A DNA stretch of 64,000 nt, from the NCBI GenBank assembly GCA_963717475.1, contig OY970337.1:1984001-2048000 (forward strand), read 5' to 3'. The position numbers were made by a program, and so were the translations under genes. This document shows, piece by piece, positions 22,748 to 31,950 of the stretch. The stretch comes from AC-32 sp963717475. Lineage in GTDB: Bacteria; Actinomycetota; Thermoleophilia; Gaiellales; Gaiellaceae. Numbering within the stretch: position 1 is the first letter of the stretch; every line of letters begins with the position of its first letter. Below the pieces are notes generated by a model. The model was not told the DNA's origin, did no database searches, and saw only the letters and a list, made by a program, of their open reading frames with translations.

Positions 22748-23349
22748 TTCAGTTCCTCCGGGAAGAGCGGCACCGTGAGCGGCTGGTGGCGGAAGCTCGT
22801 TCGTCGCGTCGGGGTCGGATAGAAGACCGCGGGCTTCGTCAGGAACGACCACGCGAGCGGCAACAGGCCGGAGAGTCGCGTGGCGGCGACGAGCGCGGCC
22901 GCGACCATCAGGCCCGCCACGACCTCGCTGCCAGAGAGCGAGCGCGGCGAGCCGAGCGCGAGCACGAGCAGCACGCCTGCGAGCCCCGTCAGCACGAGCG
23001 CGCGCACGAGCGCGACGGGCGAGATCGTCTCCAGCTCGGAGGCGCCGAAGCAATGGCAGGGAGCCCGGTTCGAGCGCGCGAGGCTGACGGCGAGCGCGGC
23101 CGCGAAGGCCCCGAAGAGCACGATCGTCCCGGCCGAGGCGGCAACGGGGACGAGGTTCACGACGAGCAGCGTTCCGAGCGCGAGCTCGAGCCCGATCAGC
23201 GCGGCCCCGACGGCCGGTGCCATCACGGCAGGCACGAGCCGGTAGCGGCGAACCCCGTCGAAGAACCCGCGCGGCGCGCGAGCCTTCTCGAGCCCCGCGA
23301 GCAGGCAGACGCCGCCGAGGCCAATGCGGAGCACGAAGTACGTCGCCAC
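22744..23349 (-). CDS. MauE/DoxX-like redox-associated membrane protein
   Basis: This 201-aa protein has four to five transmembrane helices and the family motif APCHCFGASE in the loop after helix 4, corresponding to the CGCFG motif of MauE proteins. MauE is thought to pass electrons to or from MauD during disulfide formation in exported proteins. It is first in the Mau-like operon and is coupled to the MauD-like gene by a 4-nt overlap. The start is GTG. Methylamine dehydrogenase itself is not evident here. Confidence 0.82.
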   Translation of the reverse strand: MATYFVLRIGLGGVCLLAGLEKARAPRGFFDGVRRYRLVPAVMAPAVGAALIGLELALGTLLVVNLVPVAASAGTIVLFGAFAAALAVSLARSNRAPCHCFGASELETISPVALVRALVLTGLAGVLLVLALGSPRSLSGSEVVAGLMVAAALVAATRLSGLLPLAWSFLTKPAVFYPTPTRRTSFRHQPLTVPLFPEELN

Positions 23350-23421
23350 GCTCAGAAGCTCTCCCCTCCCCCGCTCGCGAACGCGTTCGGGGCTGATCTT
23401 CGCGCGGAGAGGACGCTTAGG

Positions 23422-24018
23422 TCAAGGGGCGAGGCCGGTCATCCACTCGCGCCGGCTCGAGACGATGTCGTCGAACTCGTCGCCGACGATGTTGCCGAGG
23501 CGGTGGTCGATGGTGCTCAGCAGGCCGAGCGAGATGAAGATCCAGGCCTCGGCGTCCGCGTCGCGCTCGGCGACGATCCCGCCGGCCTCCTGCGCGCGGC
23601 GGATCACGGCGGCGACGTACTCGTGCACCTCGCGCACCTGCCGCCGAAGCGCCCGGCGGATCTCGGGGTCGTCCGCGGCTTCCGTCAGCGCCTGGATCCA
23701 GAGGTCCACGAGCACGATCCGCGCGGCGGCCCGCGCCTCGAGGTACGCCTTGCCGATGGCCTTGATCCAGTTCTCGGGCGCCGGCTCGTCGGCGATCGCC
23801 TTCTCCCAGAGCGCGTGCACCTGCTGCCAGACGGAGTCGAGGCAGGCGAGGTAGAGCTCGCGCTTCGAGGCGAAATGGCGATAGAGCACGGGCTCGGTGA
23901 CGCCGGTCGCGCGGGCGATCTCAGCCGTGGTCGACCCCCGGTAGCTGCCCTTCGCGAAAATTCGGCACGCGCTCTCGACGACCGCGCGCTTGCGCTCCGG
24001 GCCGGTGAGCCTGGTCAT
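23422..24018 (-). CDS. TetR-family transcriptional regulator
   Basis: This 198-aa repressor has the TetR helix-turn-helix at residues about 10-55 (STTAEIARATGVTEPVLYRHF) and a helical ligand-binding C-terminal domain. It follows the MFS exporter gene by 13 nt in the same direction, so the two form one unit. It most likely represses that unit, and perhaps the divergent acyl-CoA synthetase gene, through the repeats at 25493-25556. The inducer cannot be predicted. Confidence 0.9.
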   Translation of the reverse strand: MTRLTGPERKRAVVESACRIFAKGSYRGSTTAEIARATGVTEPVLYRHFASKRELYLACLDSVWQQVHALWEKAIADEPAPENWIKAIGKAYLEARAAARIVLVDLWIQALTEAADDPEIRRALRRQVREVHEYVAAVIRRAQEAGGIVAERDADAEAWIFISLGLLSTIDHRLGNIVGDEFDDIVSSRREWMTGLAP

Positions 24019-24031
24019 CCGGAAAGCCTCG

Positions 24032-25472
24032 TCACGCGGCGACCTCGACCTGCTGGTGCTGCTCGGCCTCCTCGTGGTGGCGGTAGTGGCGGACGAAGAC
24101 GGCCGAGGCGAGGGCAGCGCCGAGGCAGATGATCGCGCTGACCTTCATGCCGAAGGTGAGGCCGTAGACGAACGCCTCCGGCGCCGGACCGCCGTGCGCG
24201 GCCGCACGGTCGGCGACGATCGCGCCCATGATCGCGATCCCGAGCGCGACGCCGACCTGGCGGAACGTGTTGAGAACGCCCGACGCGACGCCGGCCTTGG
24301 CCACGGGCACTGCGCCCATCGCCGCCGCGGACATCGGGGTCATCGTGAACGACATGCCGATCCCACCGAGGATGAAGGCCGGGAGCATGTGCCAGAAGGT
24401 CGAGTGGATCGTGACGGTCGAGAGGAGCAGGCAGCAGACCGCGACGGTGGTCATCCCACCGGCCATCAGCCAGCGGGAGCCGATCCGGTCGGAGAGCTTC
24501 CCGGCGATCGGCGCGAAGATCACGACCATCAGCGTCCAGGGCAGCAGCGCGGCGCCCGCCTGGGTCGGCGACCAGCCGCGGAAGGTCTGCATGTAGATCG
24601 GGAAGAAGACGAAGATCCCGAACATGGCGAGCGTGACGAGGATCGCCACGAGGTTCGCGCCCGCGAAGGTGCCGTTCTTGAAGAGCGACAGGTCGAGCAT
24701 CGGCAGCCGCTGGTGCAGCTCGAGCAGCACGAATGCGGTCGAGCGCGACGGCGGCGACCACGAACAGGCCGAGGATCCGCGGCGAGGTCCAGCCGTACTG
24801 GTTCGCCTCGATCAGCGAGTAGACGAGCGCGAGCAGCCCGATGCCGGACGTGAGGAGGCCGGGCAGGTCGAGCCGCTGCTCACGCGACGTGTCCTTCGAC
24901 TCCGGGACGACGAAGATCGCGGAGAGGACGGCGATCACGCCGATCGGCACGTTGATGAAGAAGATCCAGTTCCAGGAGATGTGCTCGGTGATGATCCCGC
25001 CGAGCAGCGGCCCGATCGCGAGCGCCATCGCGGAGACGCCGGCCCAGATGCCGATCGCCGTCCCGCGCTCCTTCACCGCGAAGGTCGCGGAGATGATCGA
25101 GAGGGTCGCGGGCATCATCAGCGCGGCGCCGACGCCCTGCACCGCGCGCGCGCCGATCAGCTCGGGCGCGCTGGACGAGAGGCCGCACGCGAGCGAGGAG
25201 AGCGTGAAGATGACGAGGCCGATCGTGAAGATCAGCCGGCGGCCGAGGAGGTCACCGAGCTTCCCGCCCGTGAGCAGGAGCGACGCGAACGTGAGGGCGT
25301 AGGCGGCGACCGTCCACTCGAGCTCGGCGGTGCTGATCCCGAGGTCGGCCTTGATCGCGGGAAGCGCCACGTTCACGACCGTGTTGTCGAGCATGATCAT
25401 GAACAGGGCGAAGCAGAGCGACCCCAACGTCCACCAGCGTCTGTTTTCCTCGGCGAAGATCTTGGCGCGCAC
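24032..25472 (-). CDS. MFS drug exporter of the DHA2/EmrB type, frameshifted
   Basis: The corrected protein is about 479 aa with 14 transmembrane segments. It has the DHA2 signatures LDNTVVNVALPAI in helix 1 and GGKLGDLLGRR (motif A) and GARAVQGVGAALMMPATLSI. At about 24734-24743 the frame breaks: VVAAVAL is followed in a different frame by AFVLLELHQRLPMLDLSLF. One extra base in CTCGACC explains it. Such exporters expel drugs, detergents or fatty acids by proton antiport. It is cotranscribed with the TetR gene and divergent from the acyl-CoA synthetase. Confidence 0.88.
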
Positions 25473-25492
25473 AGCGCTCCTCTCGTGAGAAG

Positions 25493-25522
25493 TTAGTCGC
25501 CACTACGTTAGCCATCACTAGC
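25493..25522. promoter_or_regulatory. candidate TetR operator (two 15-bp direct repeats)
   Basis: TTAGTCGCCACTACG (25493-25507) is followed at once by TTAGCCATCACTAGC (25508-25522), identical at 10 of 15 positions. Each contains a small TAGN-N4-ACTA dyad, typical of TetR half-sites. They lie 20-50 bp upstream of the MFS start. Confidence 0.5.
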
Positions 25523-25556
25523 CTGGGTCGCAAGTTAGGCCTGGGTCGCAAGTTAG
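25521..25556. repeat. perfect tandem repeat of 18 bp, two copies
   Basis: GCCTGGGTCGCAAGTTAG occurs twice in direct tandem (25521-25538 and 25539-25556). The last TTAG of the second copy begins the TAGGGT box (25554-25559) six bases before the GTG of the acyl-CoA synthetase. It could be a regulator site or a recent slippage duplication. Confidence 0.85.
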
Positions 25557-25565
25557 GGTTGGGCG

Positions 25566-27504
25566 GTGGACGTGATCTGGCGGCCGAGCGAGGAGATCCG
25601 CGAGCGCTCGAACGCGATGCGGCTCGCGCGGAAGCTCGGATTCGACGACTACTGGGAGCTCGTGCGCTTCTCCGCGGAGGAGCCTGAGCGGTTCTGGCCG
25701 GAGGCGATCGAGGACATGGGCCTCGAGTTCTCGCGGCCCTGGGACCGGGTGTGCGACCTCTCGCGCGGTCCGGAATGGGCGACGTGGTTCGTAGGCGGGA
25801 AGCTCAACCTCGCCTGGAACTGCGTCCACCGCTGGGCGCGCGGCGAGCGGGCTGACGCGGCGGCGGCGGTGTGGCAGAGCGAGGACGGCCAGTCGCGGTC
25901 CCTGAGCTACCGCGAGCTCTCGGACGAGGTGACGCGGCTGGCGGAGACGCTGGCTGCGCTCGGCGTCGAGGCGGGCGACCGGGTGGCGTTGTTCCTGCCG
26001 ATGTCTCCCGAGGTCGCGATCGCGTCGCACGCCTGTGCGCACCTCGGCGCGATCCAGGTGCCGGTCTTCTCCGGCTTCGCGGCGCCGGCGGTCGCTGCGC
26101 GGCTGCAGGCCTCCGAGGCGAAAGTGGTGATCACCGCCGACGGCTCGCTGCGACGCGGGCGCGAGGTGCCGATGAAGGCGTTCGTCGACGAGGCCGTCCG
26201 CGAATCGCCGTCGGTCGAGCACGTGGTCGTCTGGCGGAGGCTCGGGAACGACGCGCCGATGCAGGCCGGCCGCGACGTCTTCTGGGACGAGGCCGTCGCG
26301 GGCTCGCCCGGCGAGCTCGAGCCGCTGGAGGTCGACTCCGAGCACCCGTACCTGCTCACCTACACGTCGGGCACGACCGGGCAGCCGAAGGGCGTCGCTG
26401 CACGTCCAGGGCGGCTTCCTCGTCTCGATCACGCGCGAGGTCGCGTACCAGGCCGACGCGCAGCCGGAGGACGTGATCCATTTCGTCACCGACATGGGCT
26501 GGATCATGGGCCCGTGGGAGGTCGTCGGCGGGATGGCACTCGGCTGCACGGTGGTCTTCGCCGAGGGCGCGCCCGACTGGCCCGCGGCGGATCGACTGTG
26601 GGGGCTCGTCGAGCAGGAGCGCGTGTCGATCCTCGGGCTCTCGCCGACGCTGGTGCGCGCGTTGATCCCGCACGGCGCAGAGCTGGTCGAGCGGCACGAC
26701 TTGTCTTCCTTGCGCGTGCTCGTCACGACCGGCGAGCCTTGGAACCCCGAGCCCTATCGCTGGCTGTTCGAGCACGTGGGCGGGGGACGCTGCCCGATCA
26801 TCAACTGCTCGGGTGGGACGGAGGTGGGCGCTTGCTTCCTCTCGCCCACGCCGGCGGTGCCGATCAAGGAGTGCTCGCTCGGCGGACCGGCCCTGGGGAT
26901 GGCCATGGACGTCGTCGACTCCGAGGGGCGGCCGGTGCGCGGAGAGGTCGGCGAGCTCGTCTGCCGCAAGCCGTTCCCGGGAATGACTCGCGGGTTCTGG
27001 CGCGACCCGGAGCGCTATCTCGACTCGTACTGGCGCCGGCTGCCCGGGATCTGGGTGCACGGCGACTGGGCGCTCGTGGACGAAGACGGCTTCTGGTTCC
27101 TGCACGGCCGCTCGGACGACACGCTCAACATCGCGGGGAAGCGGCTCGGGCCGGCCGAGCTCGAGTCAGCCGTGATCGCGCACCCCGCGGTTGCGGAGGC
27201 GGCGGCGGTCGGCGTGCCGCACGAGGTGAAGGGAGAAGTCGCGTGGGTGTTCTGCGCTCTCGTCCCGGGGGTCGAGCCCTCGGAGGAGCTCGCCCAGGAG
27301 CTCCGCGCCCTCGCAGCGGCCGATCTCGGCAAGGCGTTCGCGCCGGAGCGCGTGCTCTTCGTATCGGCCCTGCCGAAGACGAGGAGCGCGAAGATCGTGC
27401 GGCGGGCGGTGAAGGCGAAGGCGCTCGGCGGCGATCCGGGCGACCTCTCGTCCGTGGAGAATCCCGAGACCCTGGAGGAGATCGAACGTGTCGCAACCAA
27501 CTGA
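25566..27504 (+). CDS. acyl-CoA/acetyl-CoA synthetase-like AMP-forming ligase, frameshifted
   Basis: The corrected protein is about 645 aa. It activates a carboxylic acid to the acyl-CoA through an acyl-AMP. Motifs are TYTSGTTGQPKGV (P-loop), NCSGGTEVGACF, and the late hinge HGRSDDTLNIAGKRLGP with the catalytic lysine in KTRSAKIVRR. The frame changes at about 26393-26398, where GTCGCTG has one base too many: PKGV continues as LHVQGGFLVSI in the other frame. It differs from the AcsA at 39379, so another short or medium acid is likely. TAGGGT lies six bases before the GTG. Confidence 0.87.
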
Positions 27505-28267
27505 CCGGCTGGATGGACAAATCGCGCTCGTCACGGGCGGTGGACGGGGGATCGGGGCGGACATCGCCCGCGAGCTTGCGGCCGCCGGAGCCCGAGTAGC
27601 CGTCGCAGCACGCACGCGCGAACAGGTCGAGGAAATCGCACGCGAGACCGGTGGCCTGGCGCTCGAGGTCGACGTGACCGACCGTGAGGCCGTCGAGCGC
27701 ATGGTGGCGGAGACCGAGCGGGAGCTCGGCCCGATCGACCTGCTCGCCGCCAACGCGGGCATCGGGAACGTACCCGGGAACCTCTGGGAGAGCGACCCGG
27801 GCGACTGGTGGCGCACGCTCGAGGTCAACGTGCTCGGCGTCTACCTCACCTGCCGCGCCGCGATCCCCGGCATGCTCGAGCGCGGCGGCGGCCGGATCGT
27901 GATCACCGGCAGCGGCGCCGGTTACCTCCCGGGCGCGAGCAGCACGTCGTACACCTCGAGCAAGGCGGCGGTCAACCGGCTCGGCGAGACATTGGCCAAC
28001 GGCCTCGCGGAAACACCGGTGCGCATCTTCCTGATCAGCCCCGGGCGGGTTCGGACGGCGATGACCGACGCCCACTGGCCGGAAGACGACCCCGGCTGGA
28101 CGCCGCCGGAGCTCGCGCCTCAGCTCGTCCGCGTGCTCGCCTCGGGCCGTGCGGACGCACTGGCCGGCCGCTACATCCACGCCGAGCACGACGACATCGA
28201 AGACCTGATCCGCCGGGCCGACGAGATCCGCGAGAGCGATCTCAACGCGATCCGCCTCCGGCGCTAG
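27488..28267 (+). CDS. short-chain dehydrogenase/reductase
   Basis: This 259-aa SDR enzyme oxidises or reduces an alcohol/ketone with NAD(P). The Rossmann motif is VTGGGRGIGADIA at residue 15, then NAG in LLAANAGIGN. The catalytic serine is in ITGSGAGYLPG and the Tyr/Lys pair in SYTSSKAAV. After the active site it has the usual SPGRVRTAM segment. GGAGG lies upstream of the GTG and the gene overlaps the acyl-CoA synthetase by 17 nt, so they form an operon. Confidence 0.9.
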   Translation: MSQPTDRLDGQIALVTGGGRGIGADIARELAAAGARVAVAARTREQVEEIARETGGLALEVDVTDREAVERMVAETERELGPIDLLAANAGIGNVPGNLWESDPGDWWRTLEVNVLGVYLTCRAAIPGMLERGGGRIVITGSGAGYLPGASSTSYTSSKAAVNRLGETLANGLAETPVRIFLISPGRVRTAMTDAHWPEDDPGWTPPELAPQLVRVLASGRADALAGRYIHAEHDDIEDLIRRADEIRESDLNAIRLRR

Positions 28268-28301
28268 CCCGAGGTTTTCGACTGATAGTCTAAAACTGAC
28301 G

Positions 28302-30017
28302 ATGAGACTCGCGCTCGCCCAGATCAACACGACCGTCGGCGACCTCGACGGCAACCGCGAGCGCATCCTCGAGGCGATCGGCGAGGCCAGGGGCGCGGGC
28401 GCCGACCTCGTCCTCCTCCCGGAGCTGGCGGTCACGGGCTACCCGCCCGAGGACCTGCTGCTCCGTCCCGGCTTCGTCCGGGCGGCCGGTGACTCGCTGC
28501 AGGAGCTCGCCCGCGAGACACACGGGATCGTCGCGCTCGTCGGCTTCCCCGACTTCGACACCGATCTCCGCAACGCCTGCGCGGTCTGCGCAGACGGCGA
28601 GGTGAAGGCGGTCTACCGGAAGCGGTTCCTGCCCAACTACGGCGTCTTCGACGAGGACCGCTACTTCGCGCCCGGCCGCGACCTGCTCCTGCTGCAGCTC
28701 GGCGACACGCTGATCGGCCCGACCATCTGCGAAGACCTCTGGCAGCCCGGGCCGCCGGCGACCGACCTTGCTCTCGCGGGCGCCCAGCTGATCGCCAACA
28801 TCTCCGCGTCGCCGTTCCACCTCTGCCGCGACCGGGAACGCGAGGAGATGTTCGCGACCCGTGCGCGCGACAACTCGTGCTTCGTCGCGTTCTGCAACGC
28901 CGTCGGGGCCCAGGACGAGCTCATCTTCGACGGACACTCAATGGTGCTCGACGAGGAGGGCGCCGTGGTCGCCCGCGCGCCGGGCTTCGAGGAGGCGCTG
29001 CTGATGGTCGACGTCGAGCCCGCCGAGGCCGTCGGACGACGGCTGCGCGACCTGCGCAGGCGCTCGCTCGCCCGGGAGCGGCAGGCGCCCCCAGAGGCCG
29101 AGCTCCTCGATCTCGGAGCGCCGCGAGAGCAGACGGACCGGATCGAGGCGGTCGTAGCGCCCGAGATCGGCGGTCTCGAGCAGATGCGGATTGCCCTCGA
29201 GCTGGGGCTCCGCGACTACGTCGACAAGAACGGGTTCGGCGACATCGTGCTCGGGGTCTCCGGAGGGATCGACTCGGCGCTGACGGCCGCGCTCGCGGTC
29301 GAGGCCCTCGGCGCAGAGCGCGTGCATTGCGTGTCGATGCCCTCGCGCTTCTCATCGGCGGAGACCCGGCGCGACGCCCGGCTGCTCGCCGAGAGCCTCC
29401 GCACCGACTTCCGTGAGCTCCCGATCGACGACGTCGTCGCGGCCGCGGAAGGAGCGCTCGCCGAGAGCTTCGCCGGAAGGGAGCGCGACATCGCCGAGGA
29501 GAACCTCCAAGCGCGGGCACGCGGGCTGCTGCTGATGGCGCTGTCGAACAAGTTCGGCTGGCTCGTGGTCGCGACGGGCAACAAGTCCGAGCTCTCGGTC
29601 GGCTACGCGACGTTGTACGGCGACATGGCCGGCGGCTTCGCGCTGCTCAAGGACGTCTTCAAGACCGACGTCTTCCGGCTCGCGCGCCATCTGAACGAGC
29701 GCGCGGGGCGTGAGCTGATCCCGCAGACGATCGTCGACCGCGCACCGACCGCTGAGTTGCGGGAGAACCAGCTCGACGAGGACTCGCTCCCGCCGTACCC
29801 GGAGCTCGACCGGGTGCTCGAGGCCTACGTCGAGCAGGACCGCTCTCTCGAAGAGTTGAGCGCGGACGGGTTCGACCCGGACGTGGTCGACCGCGCCGTC
29901 CGGCTGATCGACCGGGCCGAGTACAAGCGCCGCCAGGCACCTCCCGGCGTGCGGCTGACGCCCAAAGCGTTCGGCCGCGACCGCCGGACGCCGATCACAA
30001 ACCGCTGGCGCGGGTGA
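28302..30017 (+). CDS. nadE: glutamine-hydrolysing NAD+ synthase
   Basis: This 571-aa enzyme converts nicotinic acid adenine dinucleotide to NAD, using ammonia from glutamine. The N-terminal nitrilase-type amidase (about 1-260) has the catalytic Glu in LPELAVTGY, Lys in YRKRFLPNY and Cys in GPTICEDLW. The C-terminal synthetase has the PP-loop GVSGGIDSALTAAL at about residue 320 and ATGNKSELSVGYAT. The N-terminal domain shows it uses glutamine, not free ammonia. A TAGTCT box lies ten bases before the ATG. Confidence 0.95.
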   Translation: MRLALAQINTTVGDLDGNRERILEAIGEARGAGADLVLLPELAVTGYPPEDLLLRPGFVRAAGDSLQELARETHGIVALVGFPDFDTDLRNACAVCADGEVKAVYRKRFLPNYGVFDEDRYFAPGRDLLLLQLGDTLIGPTICEDLWQPGPPATDLALAGAQLIANISASPFHLCRDREREEMFATRARDNSCFVAFCNAVGAQDELIFDGHSMVLDEEGAVVARAPGFEEALLMVDVEPAEAVGRRLRDLRRRSLARERQAPPEAELLDLGAPREQTDRIEAVVAPEIGGLEQMRIALELGLRDYVDKNGFGDIVLGVSGGIDSALTAALAVEALGAERVHCVSMPSRFSSAETRRDARLLAESLRTDFRELPIDDVVAAAEGALAESFAGRERDIAEENLQARARGLLLMALSNKFGWLVVATGNKSELSVGYATLYGDMAGGFALLKDVFKTDVFRLARHLNERAGRELIPQTIVDRAPTAELRENQLDEDSLPPYPELDRVLEAYVEQDRSLEELSADGFDPDVVDRAVRLIDRAEYKRRQAPPGVRLTPKAFGRDRRTPITNRWRG

Positions 30018-30068
30018 TTCGTAGCTTCCTCCCGGGGTAACGCTTGTACGTCGAAGGGAGGTTCGTAT

Positions 30069-30512
30069 ATGGAATGGGCAGCGTTGGTCGCGTGGGTGCT
30101 GACGGCAGGTGGCGGCTTCGTCCTGCTGGCGATCTGGCTCTCGCGCGGCGGCATGCGGCAGGGCGGTGAAGGCGGGTCGAGGATTCGGCCGCCGCTGATC
30201 CTCAGTCACTTCCTGCTCGCCGCGACCGGCCTGGTGATCTGGATCATCTACGTGGCCAACGACAGCGACACCCTTGCGTGGATCGCATTCGTGATGCTGG
30301 CCGTGGTCGCGGTGCTGGGCTGGACTATGTTCGCGATCTGGTGGCAGCGGCGCCAGCGCGGGCCGGCGGCCAGAGAGGCGCCGACGAACGTGGAGTCGGA
30401 CGCGCCGCCGGAGCAGCGCTTCCCGGTGCCGATCGTGGCGCTACACGGCGTGCTGGCGGTGACCACGGTCGTGCTCGTGTTCCTGACGGCAATCGGCGTC
30501 GGCGGCAGCTAG
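30069..30512 (+). CDS. small membrane protein, four helices
   Basis: This 147-aa protein has four hydrophobic helices, about residues 5-24, 44-63, 67-90 and 121-141, with a charged loop (QRRQRGPAAREAPTNVESDA) before the last. No motif identifies it. GGGAGG nine bases before the ATG supports the start. It stands alone after nadE and is followed by the convergent glycosylase-Nudix gene. Confidence 0.7.
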   Translation: MEWAALVAWVLTAGGGFVLLAIWLSRGGMRQGGEGGSRIRPPLILSHFLLAATGLVIWIIYVANDSDTLAWIAFVMLAVVAVLGWTMFAIWWQRRQRGPAAREAPTNVESDAPPEQRFPVPIVALHGVLAVTTVVLVFLTAIGVGGS

Positions 30513-30518
30513 CAGAGC

Positions 30519-30554
30519 AAAAAAGCGCATACCCCCACCCTTCAATGGGTGGGG
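30519..30554 (-). terminator. terminator of the glycosylase-Nudix gene
   Basis: CCCCACCC (30533-30540) pairs with GGGTGGGG (30547-30554) around a 6-base loop. On the minus strand six T residues (30524 to 30519) follow after eight bases. The spacing to the T run is long for a textbook terminator. It also sits just past the end of the convergent membrane-protein gene. Confidence 0.65.
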
Positions 30555-30637
30555 CCGCAGCCCACCGCCCTCGCGGTCAGCGTGCCAACCCGCGGCCCGT
30601 TCGCGCAAGCATGCGCGCGCCTATCGGCGCAGAGATT

Positions 30638-31651
30638 TCACACTCCGACGTCAATGGGCGTGACGGGCGGGCCATCCGCGAGCAGTTCCCGCACGAACTG
30701 CGCCAGGCGCGCCGGAACCAGGGTTTCCGTCGCCGAATCGAGCTCGGCGGGCGTCCACCAGCGGACCGCGAAGACCTGCTCGGCCGACAGGTCGGCCGTC
30801 GGCGCGGGCTCGTGCTCTCCGACCCGCACGAGGAAGATCCGCTCGCGCTGGCGCAGGATCTTCCCGAGCCACACGAAGACGTGTTCGCGCCGCCAGATCT
30901 CCGGCCCGAGCTCGAAGTCGGCCAAGCCGGCCTCCTCGACGAGCTCGCGCCTGATCGCGGCCTCGGCGCTCTCACCGTCGTCGATCCCGCCGCCGGGGGT
31001 CGCCCACCAGACCTGCCCCTGATCGTCGCGGAACTGGACGAGCAGGACGCGGTCGCGCCGGTCGAGCACGAGCGCCCGCACGGCTGCACGGTCGACCGGC
31101 TCCAGCCAGGCGTTCAGCTCGCGGAACCAGCGCAGCCGCTCTGGGTACGGCACCACGGCGTTCGCGGGAGACGTCGAGGGCAGCACGAACAGCCCCACGT
31201 CCGCGAGCGTCCGCCGCTGCGCCCCCAGTTCCGGCCGCTCGCCGAAAACGCCGCGGTACGCCTCCTTGCCGACGAACGCGATCGCCCGCGGACGGAGATC
31301 CGCCGCGAGCTTCCGCAGCCGCTCGGCCGACCCGGCGAAATCGCCGCGCCGCAGGTCTCCCGAGCCCGGCGTGGTCCGGTTGGCCGCGTTCGTCAGGCCG
31401 ATCCCTAGCTCGGGCAGGTCGAACTGCTCGTCGGGCTCGTACAGCCGCGGAGTGAACCCGGCGTCGCCGAGGAGCCGCCAGAAGTCGTTGCGCGGGTTGG
31501 CGAAGTGGGCACGCGCGGCCGCCGAGACCCGGCCCGGGTTGATCCCGCAGAAGACGACCCGCAGCCCCGGCCCGAGGACGTCCGGGACCGCGCTTGGACT
31601 ACCTGCAGCGCGCCCGCGCGCGTGGCCGCGGCGCGCAGGCCCGCTGCTCAC
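30638..31651 (-). CDS. Mug-type uracil-DNA glycosylase fused to a Nudix hydrolase domain
   Basis: This 337-aa protein joins two repair-linked domains. Residues about 30-185 match mismatch-specific uracil/thymine-DNA glycosylase: FCGINPGRVSAA (the GINP active-site motif), FANPRNDFWRLL, GLTNAANRTTPGSGDL and a late LPSTSPANA. Residues about 190-320 are a Nudix hydrolase with the box GGGIDDGESAEAAIRRELVEEAG, whose glutamates are all present. The N-terminal domain would remove damaged pyrimidines from DNA and the Nudix domain would hydrolyse a nucleoside diphosphate derivative. No stop or weak linker separates them. The GTG start is uncertain; the first 25 residues look unstructured. Confidence 0.85.
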   Translation of the reverse strand: MSSGPARRGHARGRAAGSPSAVPDVLGPGLRVVFCGINPGRVSAAARAHFANPRNDFWRLLGDAGFTPRLYEPDEQFDLPELGIGLTNAANRTTPGSGDLRRGDFAGSAERLRKLAADLRPRAIAFVGKEAYRGVFGERPELGAQRRTLADVGLFVLPSTSPANAVVPYPERLRWFRELNAWLEPVDRAAVRALVLDRRDRVLLVQFRDDQGQVWWATPGGGIDDGESAEAAIRRELVEEAGLADFELGPEIWRREHVFVWLGKILRQRERIFLVRVGEHEPAPTADLSAEQVFAVRWWTPAELDSATETLVPARLAQFVRELLADGPPVTPIDVGV

Positions 31652-31726
31652 CGAGCGGCCTGGGACGCCGACGCCGCGATCGAAGACGAGGACGGGTGCG
31701 CAGCCCGCCCCAGCGCACGCACGTTC

Positions 31727-31915
31727 TCATGCAGCCAGCCCCGGCTCGCGCGAGTCGAGCCGCACTTCGAACAGCCTCCTGAGCTCCTCACCGGTGATCC
31801 GCGCCAGCCCGCGCGGCCGCTGCGGCTCGAGCCGCACGACCCGTACCATCGCGTCGGCCGCGCCATAGCAGCGGAGATAACACTCCTCCTCGCTCAGCGC
31901 GCGCAGCCGTCGCAC
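31727..31915 (-). CDS. small hypothetical protein, 62 aa
   Basis: The sequence begins MRRLRALSEEECYLRCYGAA and contains ITGEELRRLFEVRL. It is soluble, charged, with two cysteines, and I do not recognise it. TAGTCT (31927 to 31922) lies six bases before the GTG, matching the leaderless pattern of neighbouring genes. It precedes the glycosylase-Nudix gene by 75 nt on the same strand. Confidence 0.55.
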   Translation of the reverse strand: MRRLRALSEEECYLRCYGAADAMVRVVRLEPQRPRGLARITGEELRRLFEVRLDSREPGLAA

Positions 31916-31950
31916 GACCGCAGACTACGGAGGCCCCCGGACGGCGACCC

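Noticed and set aside
30630..30645. Fourth copy of the palindromic repeat (TTTCACACTC near the Nudix gene end)
   Set aside because: Only the first few bases match and the GTGCCxGGCAC core is missing.
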